64,000 nt of DNA from Lagopus muta. Lineage: Eukaryota > Chordata > Aves > Galliformes > Phasianidae. The notes beneath the pieces are model-generated. The model was not told the DNA's origin and did not search any database. It saw only the letters and a program-made list of their open reading frames with translations. The position numbers and the translations under genes are program-made. Of this stretch, positions 24,118 to 36,048 are shown one piece after another. Position 1 is the stretch's first letter. The number at the start of each line of letters is the position of its first letter. The DNA is taken from assembly GCF_023343835.1 (NCBI RefSeq), contig NC_064435.1, positions 58,115,634 through 58,179,633 on the forward strand, read 5' to 3'.

Positions 24118-25550
24118 CTAGAGTAGTAGTCCTGAAACCTAGAAGTGGGTTTCCACAGTCTTTAAGCTATATTTCACAGTTAAAACATCATACTCTTTCA
24201 AACAGTGATGTCAAGGATAAAAAAAGATGTGGTTAGGAATAACAGAGACAACAGCACAACTATTACTTCATATCCCAGCAACACATTCTGTATGTTACAT
24301 TGATTGACCAGGTTAAAGGTTTGTATTTATCATCTCAGAAGGTAAGTGGCAGAGTTTGAGATGCTGACTAAAAATATGTTTTGGAGGCAAATACTTTGGA
24401 GAATGGTAGAGAGAAAACAGAAAATGAGATAAGAATACAGGTTCAAATTCTGATATTTGAAGAAGCATGTTTATGTTGTGATAAACTGAAAAAAAAGAAG
24501 TATGTTCCTTTCACAGAGTTGTCTACTAAATATACACTTGTGCAGCATATCATACTGTTTTTTAAAAAAATGCATATTTTTAACTTGAGATTGGTGAGTT
24601 AAAAGGCATAGTCTTGGTGAATGTATGTACATGCTGAGCAATTTATTATGGTGACTACTTGACCTTCTTATACACAAGAGTACACTGGAATGAATGAGAA
24701 ACTTTCTCAGTAGCATAGAAGTGATGACAGGTGATAATTTACTTGTCCTGTAGATTTACAGGAGTACAGACTTATAATTTACCAGCACACCTTGTTTCTA
24801 GTTATCAAACTCTAGGCAGTACACATATATTTTCTCTGTTCTTTTCCCCTTTTCCCTTTACTCAACATTGTTTCTCCCTGAACCCTGCAGGTAAAGACAC
24901 TCTGGAAAATCTGTATACCTGAGTTTTTCTAGTTGCTCTTTTCCCACCAACTCTCACCCACTTTCCTTTGCTGCATACAAAGAACCTTCACCTCACTTCT
25001 GCACAAAGGCAAAATTGGAAAGTGGTAACAAGATTACTAGCAGAGCCTTTATTTGGTACATCTCAGTACATACTTCTTTGCCTGATAATATAATATGCAG
25101 AATTTGACTCTTATTTAGAAGAAATAAGCCTTCGTACTTGATCTGTAAAAACTCAGCCAGTTGTACCATCCAAAAATAGATAAATGTATATTACGGATGT
25201 CTGTTATCCCTAACTAGTTAATGTAATGGCAAATTTGGTTTTATGGGCAATAGCTCAAGAATACTATTTTAGAAAGTCACCACGATTGCTCTCTGCCATT
25301 CTGGGCATTGGAGTAGAACCAATAATCTGGTAGATGAAAGAGTGCAATGTTATAAGCTTGAATAAAACTCGCTACTTATCTTTTTGAATGGATTTTGTCA
25401 GCTGAGGAGTAGAGGAGATAATCACGCGTGATAGTCTTAAAGGTATCCAAGAACTGTGCAATGTCTTGTGCTAAAGACATCAGCAACTGACATAAAAACA
25501 TTCACCAGGCTGTCTGTGAGCTCATCACTTGAATTAAAAAGTCACATCTT

Positions 25551-25640
25551 GCTGGGTTGACGGCTGATGGCCCCAGGCTATATAGGAGCCCAGGGGTGAG
25601 CAGGAGCAGCCAGGGATGGCAATGCCTCAAGGTCCTTAAA
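25551..25640 (+). promoter_or_regulatory. GC-richer patch with TATA-like box, possible LTR fragment
   Basis: In an AT-rich region this patch carries 'ggctatataggagccc' (about 25576-25591) followed by 'gagcaggagcagccaggg', a layout seen in retroviral LTR promoters. There is no matching partner LTR or coding remnant nearby. It could equally be an unrelated GC-rich patch. Confidence 0.25.
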
Positions 25641-26619
25641 TAAATAATTTGCTTTTTTACAAACTCATCAACACTTTAATCATAAGATGAAGCCCATAAT
25701 TGACTTGTACTAATGGCACAGAGATAGCTAGGCAACTCCGAAGAAGTGTCGTACAAACCCTCTGAAGAAGTGACAGAGCAGATAAGTGTCTAGAGAGTTA
25801 TATATTACACATATTTATTCCATTTTAAATTGTATTAGGAGCTGAGAAATAATTCTAAAGGAGTTGAATACATAAAACAAGACTGTATTCTCATAACTAC
25901 AGAGTGTAGTGAACAAATAAAATATACAGTATTTTACAAGGTAATAAATATTTCACGTGTATTGTGTAAATGTGAAGATACTGTAAAAAGATGTCTGTTT
26001 TTGGCAAAATGTACCCAGCTATATTACTATCCATTAGATCAGCTTAAGGTTTTTTACGTGTATTTGCTTAATCATCTTTGCAATGCCTTTGTTTGTTTCC
26101 TAGCAGAAGCATAGGAAGCAATGAAAGCTAAATAATGTTAATAGGAGAGGATTAGGGATTACTCAACTTTAATCAGTTTGAGTGAGAAATCACAAGTTTA
26201 TTAATAGAGTTAGACCTCTAGAGAGCCAATGGGTTTTTATGAGTCTAATTTTTTCTACTATGGTGCAGATAGAAAGAGTTTGGAATTCATAATGTTATAG
26301 TTTATCTGAGATGATGACTTACATGTAACTTGAGAGCACATTTTTCTGTTGCTCTCTTGTACAACATCAGTTTGTATTTCTATTGCTCTTCATACACATT
26401 TTAATTCAAGCATTTTAGTTGCAGCAGGACTGAGATATTTGTAACATTGCTTATTACTGTAAACATTAAAAGAGATAAAAACAAGCTAGCTGGTGAGGTA
26501 GTCATGGGCATTTGATGACAAATTCTGATATCAAGCTCAGTCCAAGATCAGAACTTCCCCTGCCTCACAATACAAAGTGGTAATAAAAACTCATTTTCTT
26601 GATTTTGTTTCAGAAGGTG

Positions 26620-27552
26620 TTATGCAGGTTAGCTTAGTAAGTCTTATGCTATGTAACATCCTGCAAAAAACCTGTTATAAACTGACATAAACTCCATCTT
26701 GATCAGCTCATCCACACAAATTGGTGGATTATGACCAGGGAACTGCATACAGAGCTAGATAACATCTTTAATGCATTTGAAACAATTGTGGCAACATTGG
26801 GATATTGCAAAATTTGTTCCAAATGGGTCTCACAAATGCTCCACAGGAACAGAACACTGACTGCAAGTTTATCAGGATCTTTTGAACCAATGCAAAGATG
26901 AATGTGACAATTTCCTGGATAACATCACTACTGATGATGAAACTTAGTGTCATTGCTATGAGATGGAATCAAAAGGGCAGTTCATGGAGTGGCAGCATGT
27001 GAATTCCCCATCAGAGGAAAAAGTTCAAGCCCTCAGCACCTAAAGTGCTGTGCACTCTCTCTTGTGATGGGAAAGGGGTGATTCTTCTGGATTTCCTCAA
27101 AACTGGGCACACCAGCAAGTGAACTCTGACTAAGCTGAAGGCTAAAACTTCCAGAGTCAGGCCAGAGCAGAAGACAGCCTTTCATTTGCAACATGATTGT
27201 GCCAGGCTCCATACCAGTTTGAAGAAGGTGGAGCACACTCCCTGGCTGACCTGTCCTACCACACCCACTGTGTAGTCTGGATTTGGCTCCTTCTGACTTC
27301 CATCTGTTCAGGTCATCATAGCAGCTGTGAAACTGTGGACCACCTCCATGGTGCAGATCAGTATGAGGGCAGAATGTAGGCTCTTATTCATCACTAGGAA
27401 AAATGCATACCTAGTAGTCATGACTGTTGAAAAGCAACATTTTGTAGCTGAGAATTTGCTTTATCAAATAGTGTTATTGTGCTCTTTGTGTCTGTATTTG
27501 TAGTTTCCATGGAAATAAATAGCTGCTATTACTTTCAGGGTGACCTACATAA
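26620..27552 (+). pseudogene. Degenerate mariner (Galluhop-like) transposon with dead transposase
   Basis: Transposase text is readable on the + strand across several frames. T-D-D-E at 26930-26941 (first catalytic Asp) is followed by a stop where mariners have Trp. At 26980 a QFMEW-type block is followed by the N-S-P-S motif. H-D-x-A-R-x-H (second Asp, 27195-27197) follows, and then the L-D-L-A-P-S-D-F-H-L-F signature at 27277-27309 (third Asp 27295-27297), in a different frame. These fit the D,D34D mariner family; the second-to-third Asp distance is about 5 nt short of the expected 105. The 3' end 'gctattactttcagggtgacctacataa' (given here in part: ctttcagggtgacctacat) resembles the mariner inverted repeat, ending at a TA. 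The 5' end is uncertain; 'ttatgcaggt' at 26620 is a weak candidate. The N-terminal DNA-binding part appears missing. It once cut and pasted DNA; now inactive. Confidence 0.85.
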
Positions 27553-28705
27553 AAACCCTTAAACTTCGTATCTTTTGCACACCAAGCATCTGTACTGAAG
27601 CTTTGTCCTCCTTATTGACAAGATGACAATTCACAGAAATAAATAAATAAATAATCCAAACAGCATGACAGTCAAATCTTCTATAAATTGTTCAGTAAAG
27701 GCTGTTATTTTTTTGCATTGAATGTTTGCATGCTTTTCTCCAGCTGCTGCAGAGAGATTACCTTGCCAAACTTCACAATAATAAAACACATCACTACAGA
27801 ACAAATTTTAAAAAGAATAGCAAATTCTAATTAGACAAGTCAGGTTCTGAAATTCGTTTACTGAAAATTCTCTGGGTATGTGGTTCATTCCCAAGACAAG
27901 GCTTTGATATTTGAAACTATTTACTTTGATAGATCTCCATTTTTTCACCCTTTTCCTTGCCAAGATACCGTTAGAATCAAACTTTCTTATTTATTCTATT
28001 TATTCTGTGATACTGGGAGGTTTTTCGAAAGAAATGAACAGCTTTGTTTACTACTAGACTGTTAACACCAATCTGCAGTTCTTAATAGGAAGGAGTGTTC
28101 CAGCATTTTAATCATGACTAAAGTAGTGTATTTGATATTAGATGCAGCATATAGCATAGTTTTGATTGAATGTAATATTTGTTACTGTGCATAGTTAGAA
28201 AAGTTAATGATAATTACAAATGGATACATTTTAAGATAGGAGGGGAACTGTCATTTTCTTTTGACAGATCTCCTTTATGACATCTGTTGTAGATTTTGAT
28301 CCAGCTTCAGCACAGATTTCTCAAGGAAAGGCCAGAATGGGAGAAGGGCAGAAAGTTTTCATGTTAGACCTGGTGGATATAGTTATACTTCTCAGTGATA
28401 TGAGGTAATTGCAACTGTATGCTGTTCATTTTAATTGGGCTTGCATCTGCATATTGTTCTGTTGAGGTCAATAATTTTGTCTTTGAGTAAAATTGATCTT
28501 CAAAAAAGGGCATTCAGCCTGATCTGAAGAAATTGAATCAAAGGACCAAACTTTGTCTGAAGAAATCAAGATGCACTGGCCAACTCCTCCTTTCCAGTCT
28601 GTATATTTCTAATCTAATAGCATTTGGTGTCTGCCTTCTCCCTTTTATTTCTTTTTTTTTTTCTCCATTCTCTGCCAGTTGAAGGTCTGCTATGAATCCT
28701 GGGAA
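27553..28705. other. Intergenic, no gene seen
   Basis: AT-rich; one (AATA)n tract at about 27638-27653. Nothing else recognised. Confidence 0.65.
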
Positions 28706-28945
28706 CCAGAGGAGGCTTAGGTTAGATATTAGGAGAAAGTTTCTCACACAGAGGATGGTGACACACTGGCACAGGTTGCCCAGTGAGGTCGTGGATGCCC
28801 CATCCCTGGAGGCATTCAAGGCCAGGCTGGATGTGACTGTGAGCGGCCTGGTCTGGTGATTGGAGACCCTGCACATAACAAGAGGTTGAAACTAGATGGA
28901 TCATTGTGGTCCTTTTCAACCCAGGCCATTCTATGATTCTATGAT
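28706..28945 (+). mobile_element. CR1 LINE 3'-end fragment
   Basis: Starts in 'ggttagatattaggagaaag' and runs through 'acacactggcacaggttgcc', 'ccctggaggcattcaaggcc' and 'ggtccttttcaaccc' to the tail 'attctatgattctatgatcc'. It covers the last coding residues of ORF2 and the 3' UTR; well preserved. Confidence 0.93.
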
Positions 28946-30721
28946 CCTCACTCCAAAGCTTGTGGATGCTTTTGTCTACAAACAAGCATTCTTGGAATGT
29001 CAGATAGAGAATAGGTAAAAGCAACTGCTGCTGTTTGGAAGTTGTTTTAGCAGTTCTAAAATAGAACTATATCACATTCTACGTCAAATATACATAGTGA
29101 TAATGAGACAGGCTCACAACTGCTGTAAATCTGCCAATTACCATTGATGCTGAGAGCACCTCTGCAGCTTGTACTTGTACATCTTCTCTGGAGATTATTT
29201 GTCTGAACAAAGACAGTGAGAAAACAGGAAAGAAAAAAGCCAACACCATAAATAGACTTTACCAGGAAAAGATGTTAATAGAATGTACATCACAGAATAT
29301 ATCTTGCACTACCTATGGAATTTAAAACTTTTTTGAAAAGATTTTTCTCATACCTATCTCTTTATTTTTTAATTGCAAATGTTGGCAACTGAGGAAGCAT
29401 GTGTGATGTGTACACAGAGATGTACCAACCACATAAGAGAATAAAAAATTAGCTTTTCAGACAAGAACAGATGGATTAACAGCCACACCAAAACAATGTA
29501 AATGTGCACTTCCTTATGATCACTAACATATGTGCAGAAAAGGATTTTTTTCATAATTTATAAAATATATATGCATTTTGTTTCTATACTTGCTGTCCAG
29601 ATTCTACTCTCACTTTGTCAAAACTGTAAAATGAGTTTTGTCACCACCTGAAGCTGGCATAATCTTCATGAGGTTTAGTATATATCTAAATGAATTGTAC
29701 TTGTGTCACTCCCAGTTTTTACTGGCTTTAGACAGAGAGAACACTTGCAGGGAGGAGAGAGACTGACAGCAGAACCTGCTTTATATCCCTCTAAAGTGGC
29801 TGTGAAATTACGGGATTTTATTAGATGTCAGAGGTCTTAGAAATGTTCACTAGAAGGGCAATGATTAACAGTACATCTTCCTAGCCCCTGACAGCTTTTT
29901 CTTACCTTCTTTGTCTGTGCTAGCTACAACACGTCTCTCATTTGTCCCAAAGGACAGTTTTTCTTCTACTCCTAAACCCTAAAAATTCCTGAAAGAAAGA
30001 AAATATCTCATCTCATCCCCATTTAACTTTAGCAATAATCACTCCTGTGCTATCTCACTTCTCTGTCTTCTGTGCTGCAGAAAGAGCAATTTCCATCCAT
30101 TTCCAATCCAGTTCCATCTGAGCAATTCAGTGTCTTTTCCTAAACTCAGAGCAGGGATTCCTTAGCATTCAGCAACAGCATCTCCAGACTGTTTTTACAT
30201 GCATTTGTATGTGCAAAATGATGTAAGGACCTCCCATATCCTTTTGTCTTGCTCGGGAGCAAGCTGTCTGTACATCAATGATTATAGTCCATAGTTTGGT
30301 TTGTCTGGTTATTCTGACTGCAATACCTAGCTCCTATGTGAGACAAGGAAAAACTGCTGTCATCAAGTGTACTAAAAATGCAATAACTAGTTTGTTGTTT
30401 ATACTGGTATTTGAATTCAATCACAGATGATGGAAGATGCTTCATGCAGGGTTTTGGTGTTTTTTTTCTGATAATAGAGATATTGCATTTGCCCATTATG
30501 TTTTATTCTGTTAGAAAAGGTCTTATTTTCCTTCTCCTTTCTGCCTGCTGTTCATTTAGGCTTTGAACAACAAAGTAACCTAGCTATTGACATAATTGTC
30601 TAGTAGAAGTACTAACTGTGGCAAACATGAACAAAACCGCAAAACATTTTTACTGTTGTCTTCAAAGAGCCTAGATTGAAACGTGTTTTGAGTTTATCAG
30701 AAACCCAATCTGCACCAGTAT
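28946..30721. other. Intergenic, no gene seen
   Basis: Unique-looking AT-rich sequence; no recognisable element. Confidence 0.65.
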
Positions 30722-31060
30722 TCCCATTGATGTGAGAATGAAAAAAGAAGCTGAGGGTGAAGCAGGGCCGTCACAAAGACGGGAGGAAGAGAAGTCAGAA
30801 CTCATAATGCAAACAACAACCATCCAACCCTTAACTATATGCAAGTTGCAAGATATGCAAAAAGACTGCAGCCACATCCAAGTAAGCATATTGTCACCTG
30901 GGTGCTCCAGTGTTGGGATAATGAGGCCAGTAGCCTTGACTTAGTGAGCATTGAAGCCAGGCAGTTAGGAACCCTTTCTAGGGAAGATGGCATTGATAAA
31001 CAAATTGAAAAAGAAACACAAGCTTTTATCCTATGGAGCCTAATTTGACAATATGAAGAA
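30722..31060 (+). pseudogene. Endogenous retrovirus gag-like remnant
   Basis: The frame around 30839-31048 carries a capsid-like stretch (VTWVLQCWDN, then EARQLGTLSRE) of the kind found in gag of avian endogenous retroviruses. It precedes protease- and integrase-like remnants in the correct order and orientation. No 5' LTR or primer-binding site is recognised upstream, so the provirus is 5'-truncated or the front is too decayed. Assigned mostly from position and weak pattern. Confidence 0.5.
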
Positions 31061-31189
31061 AATTTCTCATCCTGCCTATGGGCCTGTGTCTTGGCTGTAA
31101 TGAAACTGTTCTGGGCGTTGTAGCAATTCAAAGACAGTATGTCCTACTTCTCACATGTATGGACCAGTGTCTGAGCTATTAGATGTAAC

Positions 31190-31600
31190 TGTTCCTCTGT
31201 TCAAGGGAGGAGGTATAGCGGGTACACACCACATGCCACCCTGTGGTTTTACCTATATGATCATGGATTGTGTGGATTCAATGGCCTGGCACATCAGAAC
31301 CACAGGAGTATAAGCCCTACTGGACACTGACACAGTGTACTTTAAAGCCAGCAAGTTATAAATGGGCAGAACACATCCATATTTCTAAAGTGACAGGGGG
31401 ATCTCAAGCGCTAACTATTGGAAGCTGAAGTCAGTCTAGCTGGGAATGAGCAGCAAAAACACTTCATTGTGACGGGCCCAGAGTCTCCATGCATCCTTGG
31501 TAATGATTACCTCAGGAGAGAGTACTTTAAGGACACAAAATGGTACTGGTAGATTTTTAGTATAGCTGTCCTGGATATGGAAGACATCTGCCTACCTTGC
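31190..31600 (+). pseudogene. Endogenous retrovirus protease remnant
   Basis: A short stretch reads L-L-D-T-D-T at 31317-31334. Retroviral aspartic proteases have D-T-G here, so the active-site glycine codon (31329-31331) has become Asp. Downstream text in shifting frames still shows protease-like pieces (T-G-G-S-Q near 31395). Multiple frameshifts; not functional. The sequence then runs almost directly into integrase, which implies that most of the reverse transcriptase/RNase H region has been deleted. Confidence 0.55.
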
Positions 31601-31625
31601 CCAGTCTCTCAGAGATCCCCCTGTT

Positions 31626-32500
31626 GTGGAGCTGCTAAGAACAGCAGCTTCTGATTGCTATCATAGCAGTGCACTGGAGGAATTATCCCACCAACCGAGA
31701 TTCTCTAATTTGCATCCTTTAGGAGTGAACTATTATCATCTGAATGAAGTCATGAGGCTGCTGAGTGCTGCAGTGCCAGACATGCTAGCCAAGCCATTAA
31801 AGCCTCTCCGGTATGGGAGACAATGGCTGAAATATAAATGTGGGGAGGTCTGGCAAGTTGATCATATCACAGTCCCACAAAGCGACAGTAGCGAGTACTG
31901 TGTTCTTTCGATGGTGGAAGCAATCACCAGCTGGCTGGAAACATGTACTGTGCCACATGCCACCACCAGAAATAGTATCCTGGGCTTGAAAAAGAGTCTT
32001 ATAACAACACAGTAGCCCAGAAAGAATTGAATCAGGAAATGGGACTCATTTCCAAAACAACTTCATAAACACCTGGGCCAAGGAGCATGGCATCCCCTAT
32101 CATGCACTACCCTCTGGTAAAGTCAAATATACAATGGATGTTAAAGACTACATTGATAGCAATGGATGCTGGGACTTTCAAACGCTGGGACACACATTTA
32201 GCAAAAGCCTCCTAGATAGTCAACAGTCAGGGATCTACCAATCGAGGTTGCTCTGCCCTACAGAAAGATGAAGTCCCTGTAGCACACATAAAAAACATGC
32301 TGGGTGAGACTGTCTTGGTTATCTCTGCCTTGGGCAAAGGCAAGCCCATCTGTGGAATTGCTTTTGCTCAAGGACCTGGGTGCATTTGGTGCATAAGGAT
32401 GGGGAATTCTGATGTGTACCTCAAGGTGGCTGGATGTTGGGTGAGAATAGCCAATAAACAATGCTATTACAGTAAGAATCACCCAGATTAAAGAAAAAAT
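31626..32500 (+). pseudogene. Endogenous retrovirus integrase remnant
   Basis: An open frame at 31626-32015 (129 codons) contains the integrase core start W-Q-V-D-H (first catalytic Asp codon 31860-31862) followed by core-like sequence. Around 32000 the frame shifts by one. The continuation shows the N-G-T-H-F block with the preceding residue Gly (codon 32035-32037) where the second catalytic Asp normally stands. Later pieces at about 32297-32491 resemble an integrase C-terminal region. Truncation, at least one frameshift and the lost catalytic residue make it inactive. Class is uncertain; the LTR suggests an ERVL-like or related avian ERV. Confidence 0.8.
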
Positions 32501-32583
32501 TGGACCTTTTCTTCCAAGCCAGAACTGGCTCTACCATGCAACAATTAAGCATCATGCATCATCTATCCTGCTCTGAAGGAGAG

Positions 32584-32647
32584 ATGACATATATGTCATA
32601 TTTTCATATGTCGTATTTTCAAAATATGTCATTTTTTCATGACATAT
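32584..32647. repeat. 15-bp minisatellite bounded by inverted ATGACATA/TGACATAT
   Basis: Three 15-bp units (TATGTCATATTTTCA at 32592, a one-base variant at 32607 and another at 32625). Upstream ATGACATA overlaps unit 1 to form a 16-bp perfect palindrome, ATGACATATATGTCAT (32584-32599). Downstream a TGACATAT copy closes the array at 32640-32647. It lies between the integrase remnant and the LTR. Confidence 0.85.
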
Positions 32648-32779
32648 GGAACTCAAGTCACAGAATAAATTAACTCCATAGACAGTTTAGAAGGATGGTA
32701 TCTGCTTAATTAATCAAGATGTTTGGGAAAGCGCAGGACCTGAGCATGATATAAATGGTATGCAATAAGGGATGGATAT

Positions 32780-33318
32780 TGTCCTGATTTCAGCTGAAAA
32801 AATGTTAGTAACACATCCATATTTTGATTATTGCTGAGTGATCAGAACACATCTAAAGCTGGCCAGGGCACTTGATAGAGAAGGGCCACTGTCTTCACGG
32901 CACCGGGCAGGTGTCAGGACAGTTGGCACTAATTAGGCCAAGGGTTATTCCATACCACATGACATCGTGCAGAAGGCCATTAGACTGTGGAGGCAGCCAC
33001 TGCTCAGGTGTTGTCAGGCACTTTTCAGCAAGTGGTGAGATGCAGTGCTGCTGATGGGCTGCCAGCTTGTGTGTAGTTGCAGTGTTAGCTGGGCTTTGGT
33101 TGGCAGGTGGTGAGTAATTGCACTGTGGGTATATATCAGAGATATATAGTTATCATTGCATTTTTTTTTGTTCCTGTTTTCCTTTTTTGTCTTAATAAAT
33201 AGTTTTTCATCTCAACCTGCAAGTTCTGTTTTCTTTCCATTTCACTCCCTTTTCTGACTTGGGGACAGTGACTGAAGGGCTATGTGGTGCTGAGGTGCTG
33301 CCATGTTAAACCACAATA
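32780..33318 (+). mobile_element. 3' LTR of the endogenous retrovirus
   Basis: It begins TGTCCTGATTTCAGCTG, the typical start of a group of avian ERV LTRs, directly after a purine stretch (aagggatgga, 32767-32776) that can be the polypurine tract. It contains a TATA-like box (gtatatat, about 33129-33136), AATAAA at 33194-33199 and a T/C-rich region. It ends near 'gttaaaccacaata', length about 539 bp. The 5' LTR counterpart is not found in the window, so LTR-LTR divergence dating is not possible here. Confidence 0.8.
33194..33199 (+). terminator. LTR poly(A) signal AATAAA
   Basis: A canonical signal about 60 bp after the LTR TATA-like box, as expected for an R/U5 junction. Confidence 0.6.
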
Positions 33319-34875
33319 TCTTACAATAGAAATAAAAGATGTAATTTACACTGGAATGTTTTAAACTGTGTTTTTATAGCCTAACAAAATGTTAAACCGA
33401 AACAACACTTTACTTATCCTTAAGAGTTTCACAATTAAGTTGAAATAAGTAGAATTTTTAAGTTATGTCTTAACAATAAGTTACTTTACACTAAAGCTTT
33501 AATGAGAGCCTAACTTCTGAAATGGAGTCTGTCTCTGCTTAGAGTGCTGAGACCAAACTGTACTGAACTTATAAAGTATAGAACTAGAAGCCTATGTTTT
33601 CTGTTAGAAAAGGAGCTGTGTAGTGTCTTCTTGTCCACTTCTAGCTTGCAATCTTTTCCCTTGTACTGTTTTTCCACAGGCTCTTTCTTTCTCTCTCTTT
33701 TTTTTTTTTCTCCCAGTCCTCTCACACTATTTTGCTTGTTTGCATAATCTGAAAGGATTTTTTTTATCCACTGCAATTTCATTTCTGAAAAGCTTTTCTG
33801 TAGCTGGCCATGTGTTCAGCTAGTTTAATTTTTTTGCTTCTTTTAAAAATTCTCATTTCATTATATTATGTTTCAAGCATAATATAAGCATCTTGGGGCA
33901 TGTTAGATATGAAGTTAATAAATAAGCATCTATATTGATGCATTTTAAACATAGAGAGTTATGATACATTTTCTTGTTTATCTGTCTACCCAAAGTTATT
34001 GAAGATGTGCTAAATTAGATTATTAAGCATTCAGAGATGGCTGAAGTGGCACAGTAGTTGCAAAAGTGGTGCAAGAAGCAAAGGGATCCTCAAAGTAGTT
34101 AACAAACACTCAAGGCCAATACAATGTAATGATCAAGATTTACTGTTTTCTGGGTTTCAAAAGCAACTGGGAATAAATAAATTACGTAAATGTATTCAGG
34201 AGCACAAATCCTCCAGAGTAAATGTCATTGCAATCGTAAACCACAGACTCTTTAAAATTAACAACTAGTATAAGACAGCATGTGTCTGACTCCTGGAAGA
34301 CAAGTCGATTACTTTTCAGAGATGGATTTGAAGGAAGGAAGTGACTCCTTGAATGACGCTCAGGGAAGGAAATGTCAGGAAGGGGAACTGAGAAAAGTCA
34401 CACGTGAAGTATAAGACATCTTCATTCCGAGATCATGATAGATGTGCTTTTGATGAAGATTGGCTGTGAAAAATACAGATGGTATTACTATTTTAGTAGT
34501 ACAAGACAATGGAATGCAATTAACTTGCAAGTAACTGCATTTCTTATCTAAGAGAATAAATTAATCTTGCCTAGTTGCATTCATGATTATATATGTAAAG
34601 GCAGTAATTTTAACTGGCTCCTGTGGAATACAATCAAAAATAAATCTGAAACTTAATCTTGCAAATTTGCTGATGTTAAGTCCCTGCTCAAGATGCATTT
34701 AGCAGGAGTTAAGTGTGCATGTTGTTGCACACTGTCAGAGCTATGTCAATATACAGGCAGAGCATGTATTCACTATACATTGCAAAGTTCTCAGAATGAG
34801 TTTCAAATGAGATAGTCCTAGAAAATGGAGTCAGCATAGTCGGATGGGATGCTTGTATGGTTTGGCTAAGTCTGA
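33319..34875. other. Intergenic, no gene seen
   Basis: AT-rich; a T/C-rich stretch at about 33684-33712. No recognisable element. Confidence 0.65.
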
Positions 34876-35512
34876 GGGTCCTGCAAGTACTGAGTACACA
34901 TTTCGGCCACAAGGACCCCAGGCAACGCTAACAGCTTGAGGTAGATGGCTGGAAGACTGTATAGAAGAAACAGACCTGAGGGTATTGGTCAACACTCAGC
35001 TGAACATGAGCCAGTGGTGTGTCTAGGTAGCCAAGAAAGCCAGTGGCATCCTTGCATGTATCAGAAATAGTGTTGCCAGCAGGAGCAGGGAAGTGATCAT
35101 CCCTATGTACTCAGCCCTGGTGAGGATAATATTAAGTACTGTGTTCAGTTTTGGGCCCTTCACTACAAGAAAGAACACTGGGGCACTGGACTGTGATCAG
35201 ATCAGGGCAATGAAGATGTGAGGGGTCTGGAGCACAAGTCTTATGAGGAGCTGCTGAGGGAGTTGGGATTCTTCATTCTGGAGAAGAAGAGGCTTAGAGC
35301 AGGCCTTATCATTCTCTAAAACCACCAAAAGGGTGGTTGTGGTGAGGTGGAGGTCAGCTTCTTCTCCCATGTAACTAGCAATATGATGAGAGGGCATGGC
35401 CTCAAATTGTGCCAGTAGAGATTCAGGTTGGATGTTAGGGAAATACTTCTCCGAGAGAGTAGTCCGAGAAGGTGTTGGAATGAGCAGCCCTGGGGGGCTG
35501 AACAGATGAAGT
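34876..35512 (+). mobile_element. CR1 LINE fragment, 3' end missing
   Basis: Starts in the ORF2 C-terminal region ('gggtcctgcaagtactgag', then 'ccccaggcaacgctaacagc'). It follows CR1 through 'ctgaacatgagccagtggtg', 'tatcagaaatagtgttgcc' and 'cagttttgggcccttcacta' to 'gattcaggttggatgttagg'. After about 35512 the expected CR1 3' tail is not seen, so the 3' end is deleted or rearranged. Confidence 0.9.
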
Positions 35513-35925
35513 ATCCTGATCATGCATTTGGAGCTGTTTCTGCCTCTGTGACTCATGTCTCAGCAGCTAATGTCAGGCTGGAAGATTTGGTGAACCCAAA
35601 AGGCCACATTAGGCTAGCATCTTATTTTTGATGGTGGCAGAAGATGAATGTTTGATAAATAATACTGGGCAAGTTATACAGTAATTCCTTCAGATAGGTT
35701 CCTATCCTCTCTGTTTTCAACTCAGGGACTTGAGAGTTGAAGGTGATTTCCATGTATTTGTTATATGCAATTAATTAGCTACTGAATCATCAGTTCAATT
35801 TTTAGTCTTCTAGAGATAGCAGACAACCAGGAACAGAAAGAGTAAAACATTAAAGGAAGCAAAAACCTTGACATGTACCACAGTAGAGCAGACTGGTTGA
35901 TAAAGTTCACAGTCTCATCTGGTGA

Positions 35926-36048
35926 CAGCCCCACTCCAGCAGGGCCACCCAGAGCAGAGTGCCCAGGCCCATGGCCAAGCAGTGGCTGGAGATCTCCGAG
36001 GAGACTCCACAGCCTCTGGGCAGCCTGTGACAGTTCTTGGTCATTTCT
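35926..36048 (-). mobile_element. CR1 LINE internal 3' fragment
   Basis: Short block 'actccagcagggccaccca' to 'gactccacagcctctgggca' and 'cctgtgacagttc' matching the CR1 3' region in reverse orientation. The tail itself is missing. Confidence 0.7.

Larger units (their letters stand above)
22778..26619. other. Intergenic, simple repeats, no gene seen
   Basis: Contains a T-run at 23000-23025, a G/T-only tract at 24008-24117, and a GC-richer patch with a TATA-like box at about 25551-25640 (listed separately). Apparent open frames over the T/G tract are low-complexity artefacts. Confidence 0.65.

Noticed and set aside
23944..24236. Phe/Leu-rich frames resembling membrane helices
   Set aside because: Translations of a poly(T)/(TTTTG)n tract, not a real membrane protein.
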